A program made the position numbers and the translations under genes. Positions 37,101-44,400 of a DNA stretch of 64,000 nucleotides are shown piece by piece; the first letter of the stretch is position 1; every line of letters starts with the position of its first letter. The DNA is taken from NCBI RefSeq assembly GCF_037042905.1, contig NC_087256.1, forward strand, positions 25,501,501 through 25,565,500, read 5' to 3'. This DNA is from Lytechinus pictus. Taxonomy: Eukaryota; Echinodermata; Echinoidea; Temnopleuroida; Toxopneustidae. The notes under the pieces are model-generated. The model saw only the letters and a list, made by a program, of their open reading frames with translations, was not told the origin of the DNA and ran no database searches.

Positions 37101-37426
37101 AATACCAGAGTTACTTTTGCTACTGCTTCTTCTTTTACTTCATCAATTTCTCCTACTAAAATTCATTTACTCCATCTCCAAGAATCATTTTCATTTTGAC
37201 ATAACAATAAACCGATCTTGATCCTTACCGAGTCACTTCTTAGTTTGTCTTCAACTGGCTGCCAGTCTTTGGACTTGATTGCCTCTCGGGTGAGTTCGAC
37301 AAGCTCCCCTCCTCCCTTCAAATTCACCAGTGAATAGAGTTGGAAGCTATCCTGACTGTTATCGTCTACCTGCTTCCGGTTTCCGTCGTTGTCATCCGTT
37401 GCAAGCTTGGTCTTCCTTGCTCCCAT
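21978..37426 (-). CDS. TRPV: TRPV-type cation channel, complete 15-exon gene model
   Basis: Membrane cation channel of the TRP vanilloid family. Coding exons, read on the minus strand: 37426-37229, 36136-35983, 34370-34200, 32158-31969, 31265-31112, 30533-30288, 29185-29027, 27924-27817, 26769-26665, 25876-25722, 25036-24927, 24720-24578, 23890-23774, 23145-23014, 22193-21978. They sum to 2358 bases in one frame (785 residues plus stop), and every junction is GT-AG with matching phase. Order of parts: variable N-terminus (1-125), ankyrin repeats (about 130-345, with [12 protein letters not shown] and [12 protein letters not shown]), pre-S1 helix ([12 protein letters not shown]), S1-S6 (about 400-652), pore loop with SLGEFGD at 610-616, TRP-box helix starting at W671, and a proline-rich tail. 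The length is normal for the family. The short S4-S5/S5 region ([15 protein letters not shown]) is typical TRPV. Vertebrate TRPV5/6 and invertebrate OSM-9/Inactive or Nanchung types are all possible; I cannot settle the subfamily. The model was made by eye and has not been checked against transcripts. Confidence 0.93.
22283..22471. mobile_element. 189-bp hairpin MITE (GTTTCATAAAGCTGTTCG type), copy 2
   Basis: In TRPV intron 14. Ends CTGGTGGGTGTTTCATA and its complement; the inner arm AGTTAAGAGCGACTTTAAGA appears in both arms. ATTCCATAA occurs near both flanks and may be the target duplication. Confidence 0.85.
23014..23145 (-). CDS. TRPV: TRPV coding exon 14 (TRP box)
   Basis: Residues 671-714. 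[17 protein letters not shown] begins with the invariant tryptophan of the TRP box and continues as the TRP helix. Donor GAA/GTAAGT; phase 0 at both ends. Confidence 0.9.
23690..23762. repeat. Compound triplet microsatellite in TRPV intron 13
   Basis: (TCC)n, then (TAC)n, then (AAT)n-like units, ending about 12 bases from the exon 13 donor. Confidence 0.85.
23774..23890 (-). CDS. TRPV: TRPV coding exon 13 (S6)
   Basis: Residues 632-670. [20 protein letters not shown] is the S6 signature shared by TRPV channels (LLLNMLIAxMGxT), followed by ADYEWQRQ leading into the TRP helix. Phase 0 at both ends. Confidence 0.96.
24578..24720 (-). CDS. TRPV: TRPV coding exon 12 (pore loop)
   Basis: Residues 584-631. 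A short turret ([13 protein letters not shown]) leads into the pore helix and filter region [13 protein letters not shown]. Aligned by position, SLGEFGD (610-616) occupies the place of TIGMGD in TRPV1-4 and of TIID in TRPV5/6. The acidic E613 and D616 are candidate cation-binding residues. Phase 1 to phase 0. Confidence 0.92.
24771..24905. repeat. AAT and CTA triplet microsatellites in TRPV intron 11
   Basis: An (AAT)n tract near 24775-24800 and a (CTA)n/(CAT)n tract near 24845-24905, close to exons 11 and 12. Confidence 0.8.
24927..25036 (-). CDS. TRPV: TRPV coding exon 11 (S4-S5 linker and S5)
   Basis: Residues 547-584. [20 protein letters not shown] is the S4-S5 linker, among the best conserved TRPV stretches (GPFxxMIxKMIxGDLxxF), followed by S5. 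Acceptor TTCAACAG, donor CAAG/GTAAGT, phase 2 to phase 1. Confidence 0.94.
25401..25704. mobile_element. Intact GTATTCTGAAGTC-type MITE in TRPV intron 10
   Basis: The left end GTATTCTGAAGTCAGGTTTA and the right end TTTAAGTTAAACCCGACT are inverted relatives. It ends about 18 bases from the exon 10 donor. Confidence 0.78.
25722..25876 (-). CDS. TRPV: TRPV coding exon 10 (S3 and S4)
   Basis: Residues 496-547. [20 protein letters not shown] (S3; TRPV proteins often read NAPA here) and [16 protein letters not shown] (S4, with the usual PYxLFFxR ending). The donor (GAG/GTTTGT) is weaker than the others. A MITE ends roughly 18 bases beyond it. Ends in phase 2. Confidence 0.9.
26046..26420 (-). mobile_element. 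tRNA-derived SINE in TRPV intron 9
   Basis: The minus-strand head at 26420-26355 reads GGTGTAGTGGTTCTGAC (A box) and GTTCGAATCCCACC (B box). The body includes GGCAAGGCATTAATCCACAC, and the tail has GCGCTATATAAAAACAGG followed by (ATT)n. Confidence 0.85.
26500..26602. repeat. Small inverted repeat in TRPV intron 9
   Basis: TGCAAAAACGCCCTTAGCA pairs with TGCTAAGGGCATTCTTGCA (two mismatches) about 60 bases on. Confidence 0.6.
26665..26769 (-). CDS. TRPV: TRPV coding exon 9 (S2)
   Basis: Residues 461-495. [20 protein letters not shown] is the S2 helix, followed by the cytosolic [11 protein letters not shown] linker. Phase 0 at both ends; acceptor TTTCAG, donor CTG/GTGAGT. Confidence 0.9.
27367..27690. 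repeat. Dispersed intronic repeat, copy A (TRPV intron 8)
   Basis: Related to 30603-30885 in intron 5. Shared words include AGATAAATACCAGTT, GTGTAATTGCTG, AGCAAGGAATT and AATACACT-TCCCACAT. Confidence 0.7.
27817..27924 (-). CDS. TRPV: TRPV coding exon 8 (S1-S2 extracellular loop)
   Basis: Residues 425-460, hydrophilic, expected outside the cell. Two N-glycosylation sequons are visible, NIT (N432) and NTT (N439). Good splice sites (TGCCAG and AAG/GTAAGT), phase 0 at both ends. Confidence 0.87.
27985..28048 (+). mobile_element. LINE/SINE-type 3' tail
   Basis: GCGCCTTGGGCACTCTGCAG, then GCGCATTACAAAT and an (ATT)n-like end, as in 3' tails of non-LTR elements. Confidence 0.6.
28707..28910 (-). 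mobile_element. LINE reverse transcriptase C-terminal remnant
   Basis: Reads [20 protein letters not shown] and WNALH, the usual end of a non-LTR element ORF2 (R-x-x-x-G-x-x-x-F...AP-x-L-WN-x-LP), with decay. In TRPV intron 7. Confidence 0.7.
29027..29185 (-). CDS. TRPV: TRPV coding exon 7 (pre-S1 helix and S1)
   Basis: Residues 372-424. [16 protein letters not shown] is the pre-S1 element of TRPV channels (compare LxxKWxxFG), followed by the hydrophobic S1 segment ([16 protein letters not shown], about 405-420). Acceptor with a long pyrimidine run; donor GGCAAG/GTAATA; phase 0 at both ends. Confidence 0.92.
29630..29885. repeat. Three tandem units of about 90 bp ending in the GGTGGCAGCAG core
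   Basis: Each unit has CCCCTAAATTT (or CTCTAAATTTGAT), CAGCATTTTATTGTGAT, GAAATGTTTTCCT and GGTGGCAGCAGTGGGATA (third copy GGTGGCAGCGGTGGGATA). TRPV intron 6. Confidence 0.8.
30288..30533 (-). CDS. TRPV: TRPV coding exon 6 (last ankyrin repeat and linker)
   Basis: Residues 290-371. [20 protein letters not shown] is the last ankyrin repeat; [13 protein letters not shown] is the conserved W-x-Y/F-G-x-x-T-x-x-L-Y beta-linker of TRPV channels. Two in-frame acceptors lie six bases apart (TATATAG and TCTCAG), so two residues (S-Q) may be included or skipped. I used the downstream one; the other would start the exon at 30539. Confidence 0.9.
30603..30885. repeat. Dispersed intronic repeat, copy B (TRPV intron 5)
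   Basis: Same orientation as the copy at 27367-27690, diverged. Confidence 0.7.
31112..31265 (-). CDS. TRPV: TRPV coding exon 5 (ankyrin repeats)
   Basis: Residues 238-289. [15 protein letters not shown] is one of the best conserved TRPV ankyrin signatures, followed by [17 protein letters not shown]. The acceptor (TTTCCTAG) lies only about 15-25 bases from a degraded TTAA-type MITE. Donor AGAGG/GTAAGA, phase 0. Confidence 0.94.
31281..31869. mobile_element. TTAA-type MITE, degraded copy in TRPV intron 4
   Basis: Matches the 33306-33880 element through most of its length (GCTGAAAATTTCATCAAAAT, AAGAAAGTTATGACATTTTA) and ends GTGGACTTGTCCTTTTA. The left terminus is worn and lies next to the exon 5 acceptor. 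Confidence 0.8.
31969..32158 (-). CDS. TRPV: TRPV coding exon 4 (ankyrin repeat and finger loop)
   Basis: Residues 175-238. [20 protein letters not shown] and [15 protein letters not shown] match the TRPV ankyrin repeat that carries a long finger. The polar insert that follows ([14 protein letters not shown]) is the variable finger loop. The exon ends in phase 2 at HG/GTAAGA, and the next exon completes the glycine codon and continues [10 protein letters not shown]. Confidence 0.92.
33010..34190. mobile_element. Older related element interrupted by the TTAA MITE
   Basis: Flanks of the MITE resemble a diverged relative: on the left GCTGAAAATTTTATCAAAAT, on the right AAAATGTCATAACTTTGTTA, ending GGGATTCCCCTTTAAAG. 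The left boundary is unclear. Confidence 0.55.
33306..33880. mobile_element. TTAA-flanked MITE, intact copy
   Basis: TTAA stands at both ends (33302-33305 and 33881-33884). Terminal inverted repeats are AGGTCAAGTCCACCCCAG and the near-complement ending GGGGTGGACTTGTCCT. TTAA targets fit piggyBac-like or Kolobok-like transposons. Confidence 0.88.
34200..34370 (-). CDS. TRPV: TRPV coding exon 3 (ankyrin repeat)
   Basis: Residues 118-175. [13 protein letters not shown] is a canonical start of a TRPV ankyrin repeat (GETxLHLxxL), and [16 protein letters not shown] is its second helix region. Acceptor TTTGCAG, donor CAAG/GTAACA, phase 1 at both ends. Confidence 0.9.
34873..35472. mobile_element. 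600-bp inverted-repeat element in TRPV intron 2
   Basis: The left end GGTGGTGGCACTATCTATTC, then GCATGATCATTCCCG, pairs with the right end CGGGTACGATCATGCAT-like sequence and AAGTGCCACC. The interior has repeated TTGCATTTCAAGTACACTTT blocks. Confidence 0.6.
35845..35975 (-). mobile_element. SINE fragment next to TRPV exon 2
   Basis: The body sequence GATCGGGCGCTCGAGCATTC and GTGGAGAGTGGCAAAT matches the SINE at 50869-51127; the tRNA head is missing. Confidence 0.75.
35983..36136 (-). CDS. TRPV: TRPV coding exon 2
   Basis: Residues 67-118 (starts [11 protein letters not shown]; contains [14 protein letters not shown]), a basic linker before the ankyrin domain. The acceptor is TTTCCAG/GTG and the donor CCTG/GTAAGA, ending in phase 1. 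A SINE fragment begins about 9 bases past the donor. Confidence 0.85.
36163..36345. repeat. (AAT)n microsatellite in TRPV intron 1
   Basis: Imperfect AAT/GAT triplets across about 180 bases, starting about 30 bases from exon 2. Open frames here are artefacts. Confidence 0.9.
36932..36978. repeat. Copy of the sequence just above the TRPV start codon
   Basis: CTCCTCTGTTGAATCAATGC and the next 25 or so bases match 37432-37478 with about three or four changes, in direct orientation, 500 bases apart. Confidence 0.8.
37229..37426 (-). CDS. TRPV: TRPV coding exon 1 (N-terminus)
   Basis: Residues 1-66, starting [15 protein letters not shown]. This ATG is the only one in the exon that gives an N-terminus in frame with the downstream ankyrin repeats. 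The exon ends in phase 0 at a good donor (CG/GTAAGG). The leader is polar and probably disordered. A non-coding 5' exon further upstream is possible. Confidence 0.82.
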
Positions 37427-39418
37427 CGTGACCTCCTCCGTTAAATCAATGCATCACTAATTTGAATGAGAAGCTGGATAGTCCAATATGCCGAAATCAG
37501 GAAATGCTAGATGTGGGGTGGTGATAGTGTTATTAGTGCTTTGAACAGGATTCGCTTTGAGCTGGAACTTTCAGCTGAAAATAGATGAAATATATAAAAT
37601 GAAATATGATGGATATCCTAAGGAATGTAGACCTAAAAGCCTCTGACATCTAGATGTACATGTATACGATGCAGGGCCCTCCTAAACGCATCGGGTACTT
37701 GACCTGAAATTTGCCGGGACCGGCAGGTGCAATACACTGGGTAAACACTCTACTCTTTGACGTATAGTGTATTGGTTTTAACGTGCATGCATGTAGGTTA
37801 TCACTTTCCTAAACACTGGACCAACATTTGCGTTCTTTCCGATGGACGGAGTGTTTTCCAATATCAACTTGATATACTGACTTGATAACATGAAATTACT
37901 CAAATTTTATTCTACATGAGCAAACATCTCCTATATAAGTTACGATCAGCAAGTAAATTCTATAATTTAGAAATATAAACACATATACTTTTTATTGAAT
38001 ATGATTAAAATTATCAACTACAATAGCCCAAATTATGTATTATGGCAATCATACATCATTTCAAAATATATGTCAAATGAGAATTCAGAAACTCTGAAAC
38101 ATACATGTAATTCATGTATAAAATTTCAAATATTTTCCTGTAGCATAATACACACTTTTTGATAAACAAAATCTATGGGGGGTATGGTATTCTGCACATA
38201 TTCTATTTACAAATTCTCCATTACATATCCAAAAATAAAGAAATGCCAGTTTGAGTACAAATCAAAAGACAAGTTATGGGAAGGCATTTACCGAAGGACT
38301 GGATTAAATTCATCTTATTCTTTTAGTGAACATATCCACAGGCCTATACAACTATACATGTAGGCCTATACGGTCTACAACTACAAGTACTACATGTTTG
38401 GAGATTAAAAAAAAAAACAGATTAAAAAAGAAAATCTTTGAAATTATTATCACACAACTCCATCATGTCCATGTAATTAGACATATGTCAGTGTCATAAC
38501 TGTATCCCAATTAGGCCTACGCAAATATTGAACAATTGCAAGTCATTATTATCAGTTTATGAACAGCGATGAATATGATTGATATTCCATTAACACGTCT
38601 TAATTTTAACTTATTTAAGCTTTTATTTTTAAGGCTAGGCCCTATATATATCCAGACTCTATAGAGTAGTATCACTAGTATGTACTATTATTTATAATCA
38701 TTTACTTTTACATCACCAAATGCTCACCACTGCACCTCTAATAGTAATAATTCTAGGCCTCTACATGAGCCTGAAATAAAACATAATTTTACTTGATAAT
38801 AGTATCATTAATACCATGGACCTATTATAATACTCACCCAGTTGCGCGATGCCGTAACTCAGTGCAGAGGCATAACGATGAGGAGGCATGCCATTTAGTA
38901 CTGCATTACGAATACAAGATAGCCTGCCCAATCAATCTATATCCCAATTCCCTTATCTCACGATCCCGGTCAATTACTTGTAGGGCATCAAATACACATC
39001 GCTTGAATGCGGTCACCGAGTCGCCGTAATTCAATGCGTATGAAGCGCAGTGTCGAAACGAGAGAAAAGCACTGAAGCTCGGAGTCGCCCTGTGTAAAGC
39101 GTAGCGACAGCGCACAGTACGCCCCGCTGACTCGATGAATACACACTCGTAGGATCTGAGGCTGGTGAAAAGGGGGCTTGGTAACAGGTTAATCACGTAG
39201 CAACAAGCTCGCGGCTAGCAACAATTTTCCCGTACAGACGCGCCACGCGTACACACATAAACAATCAGAGATAGGAACTCGTTATGTACGATCGGACGCC
39301 GGCTGCGGGGGATATTGCCAACTATTTCTGATTCCGCGTCATTTTAAGCAGTAAAAATTGCTTGAATTCGAGCTGCTTTTATTCATCGAAGGGTTATACC
39401 TACGGAAATCTTGTCAAA
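37427..39418. promoter_or_regulatory. Shared intergenic region of the divergent TRPV and CIMIP2 genes
   Basis: About 2 kb separates the two start codons. The half next to TRPV is AT-rich. The half next to CIMIP2 (about 38830-39420) is clearly richer in GC and CpG, as expected for a promoter. I saw several AGCAAC/GGTAAC words near 39180-39222, resembling RFX X-box half sites, but no full X-box. No convincing TATA box was found. Whether one or two promoters are present is unknown. Confidence 0.4.
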
Positions 39419-39510
39419 ATGATGAACACAACTATGGCAAACTCCACGACGTGGAATATAAATCGTAGGAGGGACTTCGCTGAGCTCAAAGAAGGCACTC
39501 AAGTACCCGG
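39419..39510 (+). CDS. CIMIP2: CIMIP2 coding exon 1
   Basis: Starts MMNTTMANSTTWNINRRR and ends in VPGY split across the junction (phase 2, donor CCCGG/GTAACT). It lies at the edge of a GC-richer block that may be the promoter. Confidence 0.83.
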
Positions 39511-39869
39511 GTAACTATATGTGATATGAACTTTATAACAGTTGACTTTGTAAATTGTGACGAGAGGAGAGAAGTTTATTATTATTTTATACTTGACTGT
39601 CAGTATGTTTATCCATGAATATATATTGCAGCGTTCGGTCATTGTTAATCATGTATATATATATATGCCAGGCATTATGGGAGGGATGATGGATCTATCA
39701 TCGTACTAATCATACTACTACTACTACATGTACTATACTATGTATACTACTTCTAGCTACTACTACTATATACTACTACTACTACTACTATACTACTACT
39801 ACTACTACTACTACTACAATACATACTACTACTACATACTACTACTACTACTACTACTACTACGTACTA

Positions 39870-39922
<53 letters not shown>

Positions 39923-41287
39923 TTACTGATACCACTATATATATATACTTCTACTTCTCTAGGCATTTATTCTTCCTCTTTGTACCCCATATCATATATT
40001 CTTGTCATGCAATGATTGATGGAAGAATGATTTTTGAGTGGAATATGTCATTCACAGACATGAAGACCTTAATTCTTTTGTCAAATTATCCATGGAACAA
40101 AATGAAATCGATTTGGTATAGTGAAGACTTTTTTTTTGGTTGTCAAATTTTCCCTGCGACAAATAACCTCAAACTGGTAGTGAATACATTTTTTTTTTTT
40201 TGGGGGGGGGTTATTGTCAAAATTTCCTGAAAAACTTGCCTCCATACCCCTTTTTTAAAATTCTGGATCCGCCCCTGAAATTTTTCAAATTGATATACAC
40301 TCACCCCTGATATTCACTTACGTCTACCTATCTCCCAAGTCTCTGATTGTTGATTGGTCTCTAGGGAGCTGATATATTCTGAAGTGATACCCAGTGTAAA
40401 TGGGTTCCATCATTATGCAAATTTACAGGAGTGTAATTTTGATGGAATATAGCAAGCATTCCTGATGTATTTATTTGTTGTACATTAGAGAAACCTCATT
40501 ATCCTGATTATCAATATTGTTAATGATCAGAAACCTTTCAGGTGTGAAAGCTGATGACACAATTACCTTGATTAAATACAAGCATGAATGCACACCTGTT
40601 AGAATGACACAAGGGTTCAGGGCACTTTTCAGCCCTATGCCTAGTACAAATTTTATACCCGGCCGTTACAATACCAACATACACTTAATTTTTAAGATCA
40701 TTCCCTTAATTAGACAGTTTGCTGCTTGGAAAACTGGAAAGTTCAAAATAATCTGGATGAGTTTGCATATTGATCAGCAATATGGATCATCATTATTGAA
40801 ATTGAACAGTGAACACCTAATTTCAAACATTTCTTTCTCATTAATACTTAATTAACTTTACTTTCAATTTTATCTTTTCACCTTTGTTACAGATACTGTG
40901 GTTACATTGAGCAGTATAAGTATCACGTGGGAGATACTTATGGAAATGCAACCAACAGACTAGAGAATGTAAGATTTTTAGAATTTTTTATACCATATAT
41001 TCAAATTCTTTTATGTTTCATATTATTTGTTGGTTTGTTGTTTGTTTTTTACCATGCAAAATGAAGTTCACATGGACATGAAAAAGAGGGATACATGTGC
41101 AGATAAGAATATATACATTTATATACATACATATATATATATATATAACGATATTACATTCCGCGTGTTGGACACAGATGAGATAAAAAGAGGCAAAGAG
41201 TAATGCATTGTTATAGTTCCAACAAAGTTTATTTTCAAGTAATGAACTTTGTTGGAACTATAACAATGCATTACCTCTTTGCCTCTT

Positions 41288-41330
<43 letters not shown>

Positions 41331-41408
41331 TGTATATAGATTTAGTTCCAACAAAGTTTATTTCCAAGTAATGAACTTTGTTGGAACTATAACAATACCT
41401 CTTTGCCT

Positions 41409-41469
<61 letters not shown>

Positions 41470-44400
41470 TGTATATATATTTAGTAGAAGCAAAGCATAA
41501 ACAAACTGTTTTTGAAGCACAGATTTCCTTGAACAACATAGAAGATACTTTGTTGAAGAAAACATGGTTTAAAATAAAGCATTCATTATTGTGTTTGTCA
41601 ATATTAATATTAAATTAGGTTGTATGTGTATTGTATTTATCTTCATTCAGTTGAAAAAGATATGCTATGTGTAGGCTACATAGCTGAAATAAATGCTATT
41701 ATTCTTGTCATTTATCACATTAAGATTAACTTTGTTTAAGGGAAAGGGGAGACTAATTTGTAATCTTATATAGTTATTTTGACAAGAACGTTTTTTAATT
41801 GTGGCACATAAACAGAGAATATATTTAAAACTCTTAATTACCAAGCCTTTTTGTAACCACTTGTGTTGCAAAAGCAATGATATAACACCATCTCTCATTT
41901 TTGTTAAGTAATTTTGCTTGCCAGGTTTCTTTGAGATCTCGAGGCAAAGGATAATTTCTTGAACCTTAGATACAATTTGTTACAAACTATTTAAATTTGC
42001 TCTCATAATTGGAAGAAAGTAGTTTTTTCCTTAGAATTGATGTAAAAAAAATCAATATATCATAATGAAAGTTTGTTTTTCATTTTACAGAGACGTGCAA
42101 ATCGCCATCCCATCGTGTCATCCTGGCCAAATAACTACTTTGATTCGACCAGCAAGCATGTAGGGACAGGGCTGACTGCTGCCAACTCTCTGAGTGGAGA
42201 GAGAAGGCCGATGCAGCTACCAAGATCTAATGGAGACAACAAACTCACAGAAAAAATGGTGCCCGGCTACACAGGTACATTATTTGAAAAAGTGATTTAT
42301 TTGTGCACCGGCTCCCATCCCAAATTCTTTTTTCTTTATTTTTATCTGCCATTGATGATTAATTTTATGATATAAAGGGCTACAACTAGGCTTTATTTTT
42401 ACCCGGTTATTCATTTTCCCTGCCATTCTCCTCAGGAACTTCTGGAAAGTCTGTCCTTGCTACCTAAGCCTAACTGCTCTTGGCAGATGTCCCTTTCCCT
42501 TTGTTTTTTTCCCCTAAATGATTGTTTGCCTAATTGGCGAGTCGTTTTGTTGACTTGGTTTAGATCCCACTGCTGCCACCATAAAATGAAAATACACAAC
42601 AATCAAAGTGAAATTGTTGAAAATACCTTTAAATGTATGTATCAGGAATTCAGAACTGATGAACTGGGGGGTTTCTTTTGAAACAATCAAGAATGAATTC
42701 AGAAAATCAGGAAAGATATACTAGAACATAGAAGATAACATTATTAAAGGGGGAAAACAAATATTGCTAATGACAAATGAAGGACACTTCGTCTTTTGAA
42801 AAAAAAATTGCCATGCACAAAAAGGTCATCAGTCGAAAATGATGGACATTTCATCTCCCTGAAAATCTGACAAGCAAAGAAAACTACAAATCTGCACCTG
42901 ATATAAGTACATATGAAAATGATTAAAACCATCATAAAAGAAAAGATGTAAATTTATATATTTTCTGACAGGCTACATCCCTAGGATGCCTTTTAAGTTT
43001 GGGAACACCTACAAAGAGGACTGTGATGTTTGTATTGATGACTTCCTCCATAATACCAAGGAGCATGATGCCAAGATCAAGAACCTAAAACACACTGTAG
43101 TCCAGGCAAGACCTCTACATCCCAAGACAGATGAGAAGGTTGTCATCAAAGCTCTAAACTTCTACCGAGATCAAAATCCTGGAAAGGTTTTATTAGGTGA
43201 GCTTTGTTGATTTTTTTTTCTTCATAGTATGTTTTTTGACACAAAAACAAAATTCATTATGTTCTTGTGCAAAACATATTATTTTATAGATGTAATTTAC
43301 TATTGGGACTTTTAGAATGCCATTGTCTCTATGATCCTTTCCTCAAAGCTTATATGGTCATGGATTAATTTGATGTTATGAATTGGGTCATAATTACTTG
43401 TCATTGATACTGATACTGGTAATTATCAGTTAATAAATTGAAGTTATCACTGAGAAAAACTTAGCTTCTTTGAAGATATGAGTACTGATGAGTACATGCA
43501 TTATCATTGTACAACTTTTGTAATTTGCTAAAAATTCTTTAGTTTCGTCTGTAATTAGATGCTTTATCCCCCAAGAAAAAAGAATGAAGAAAGCAGGTAA
43601 AAATCAATGTGTAAATTCACTAAGGTTTATATGCATACAATTTCTTTGAAAGTTAATGTGATTTGAAATCATATTCCTGTGTTTGCTTTAAGACCTTTAG
43701 TACCACAAGATCTACACAAGCTAATAACAAAATGTTAAACTTTAGCTCACAACATACAAAGAAGAGTCAAAGAGTTACCTCACCATATTCAGATACTGAC
43801 TGCAGCCTTCCTCAGCGATGTAACTCGATTTGACCTAAGTGACCAACACCGGTGAACGTTCCTGATCGAATAACAAAAGTTGGTTTGGTTGATGTTTTTG
43901 AAGATTTGATTAATATTGAAAATTCCTTCATTTGATTTTGTCTTCCAGATGACAAGAGGGAATCAAGAGAAGCCCCCATTCCAGGGTACAAGGGCTTTAT
44001 ACCGAGACAAGGTGTGACAGAACTCGGTCTTGGAGCTAGGTACAATTCCATGTGCGATAAATCACTTAACGCATTCTACGATGAGACAGAGAGACATGCC
44101 ATTATATCGAAACCGGGATATGTTCCAAAGTAAGTTATTAAGGCCTTTCTTAATATTATTACAGCAGAGTGATAGTTGTTTTATGACATAGAAGGGAGGA
44201 AATCTCTGACATTTGGAATTGTTTTTATTTTGGATGAAGCTTTTCTGATTTTGTTTAACTGCCAAGGCAATTTACTCCTCTTCACTTCAGTCTGACCCCT
44301 TTAATTCCTTTATCTCTTGTGGCTCGTTTTCATAATTACTGTGGATGATATGGGAGACCTTGATAGAGATGTAACGTACCAACATATTGATTTAACCAAC

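Noticed and set aside
39180..39222. RFX X-box in the shared promoter
   Set aside because: Only half sites (GGTAAC, AGCAAC) are visible; no complete imperfect palindrome was found.
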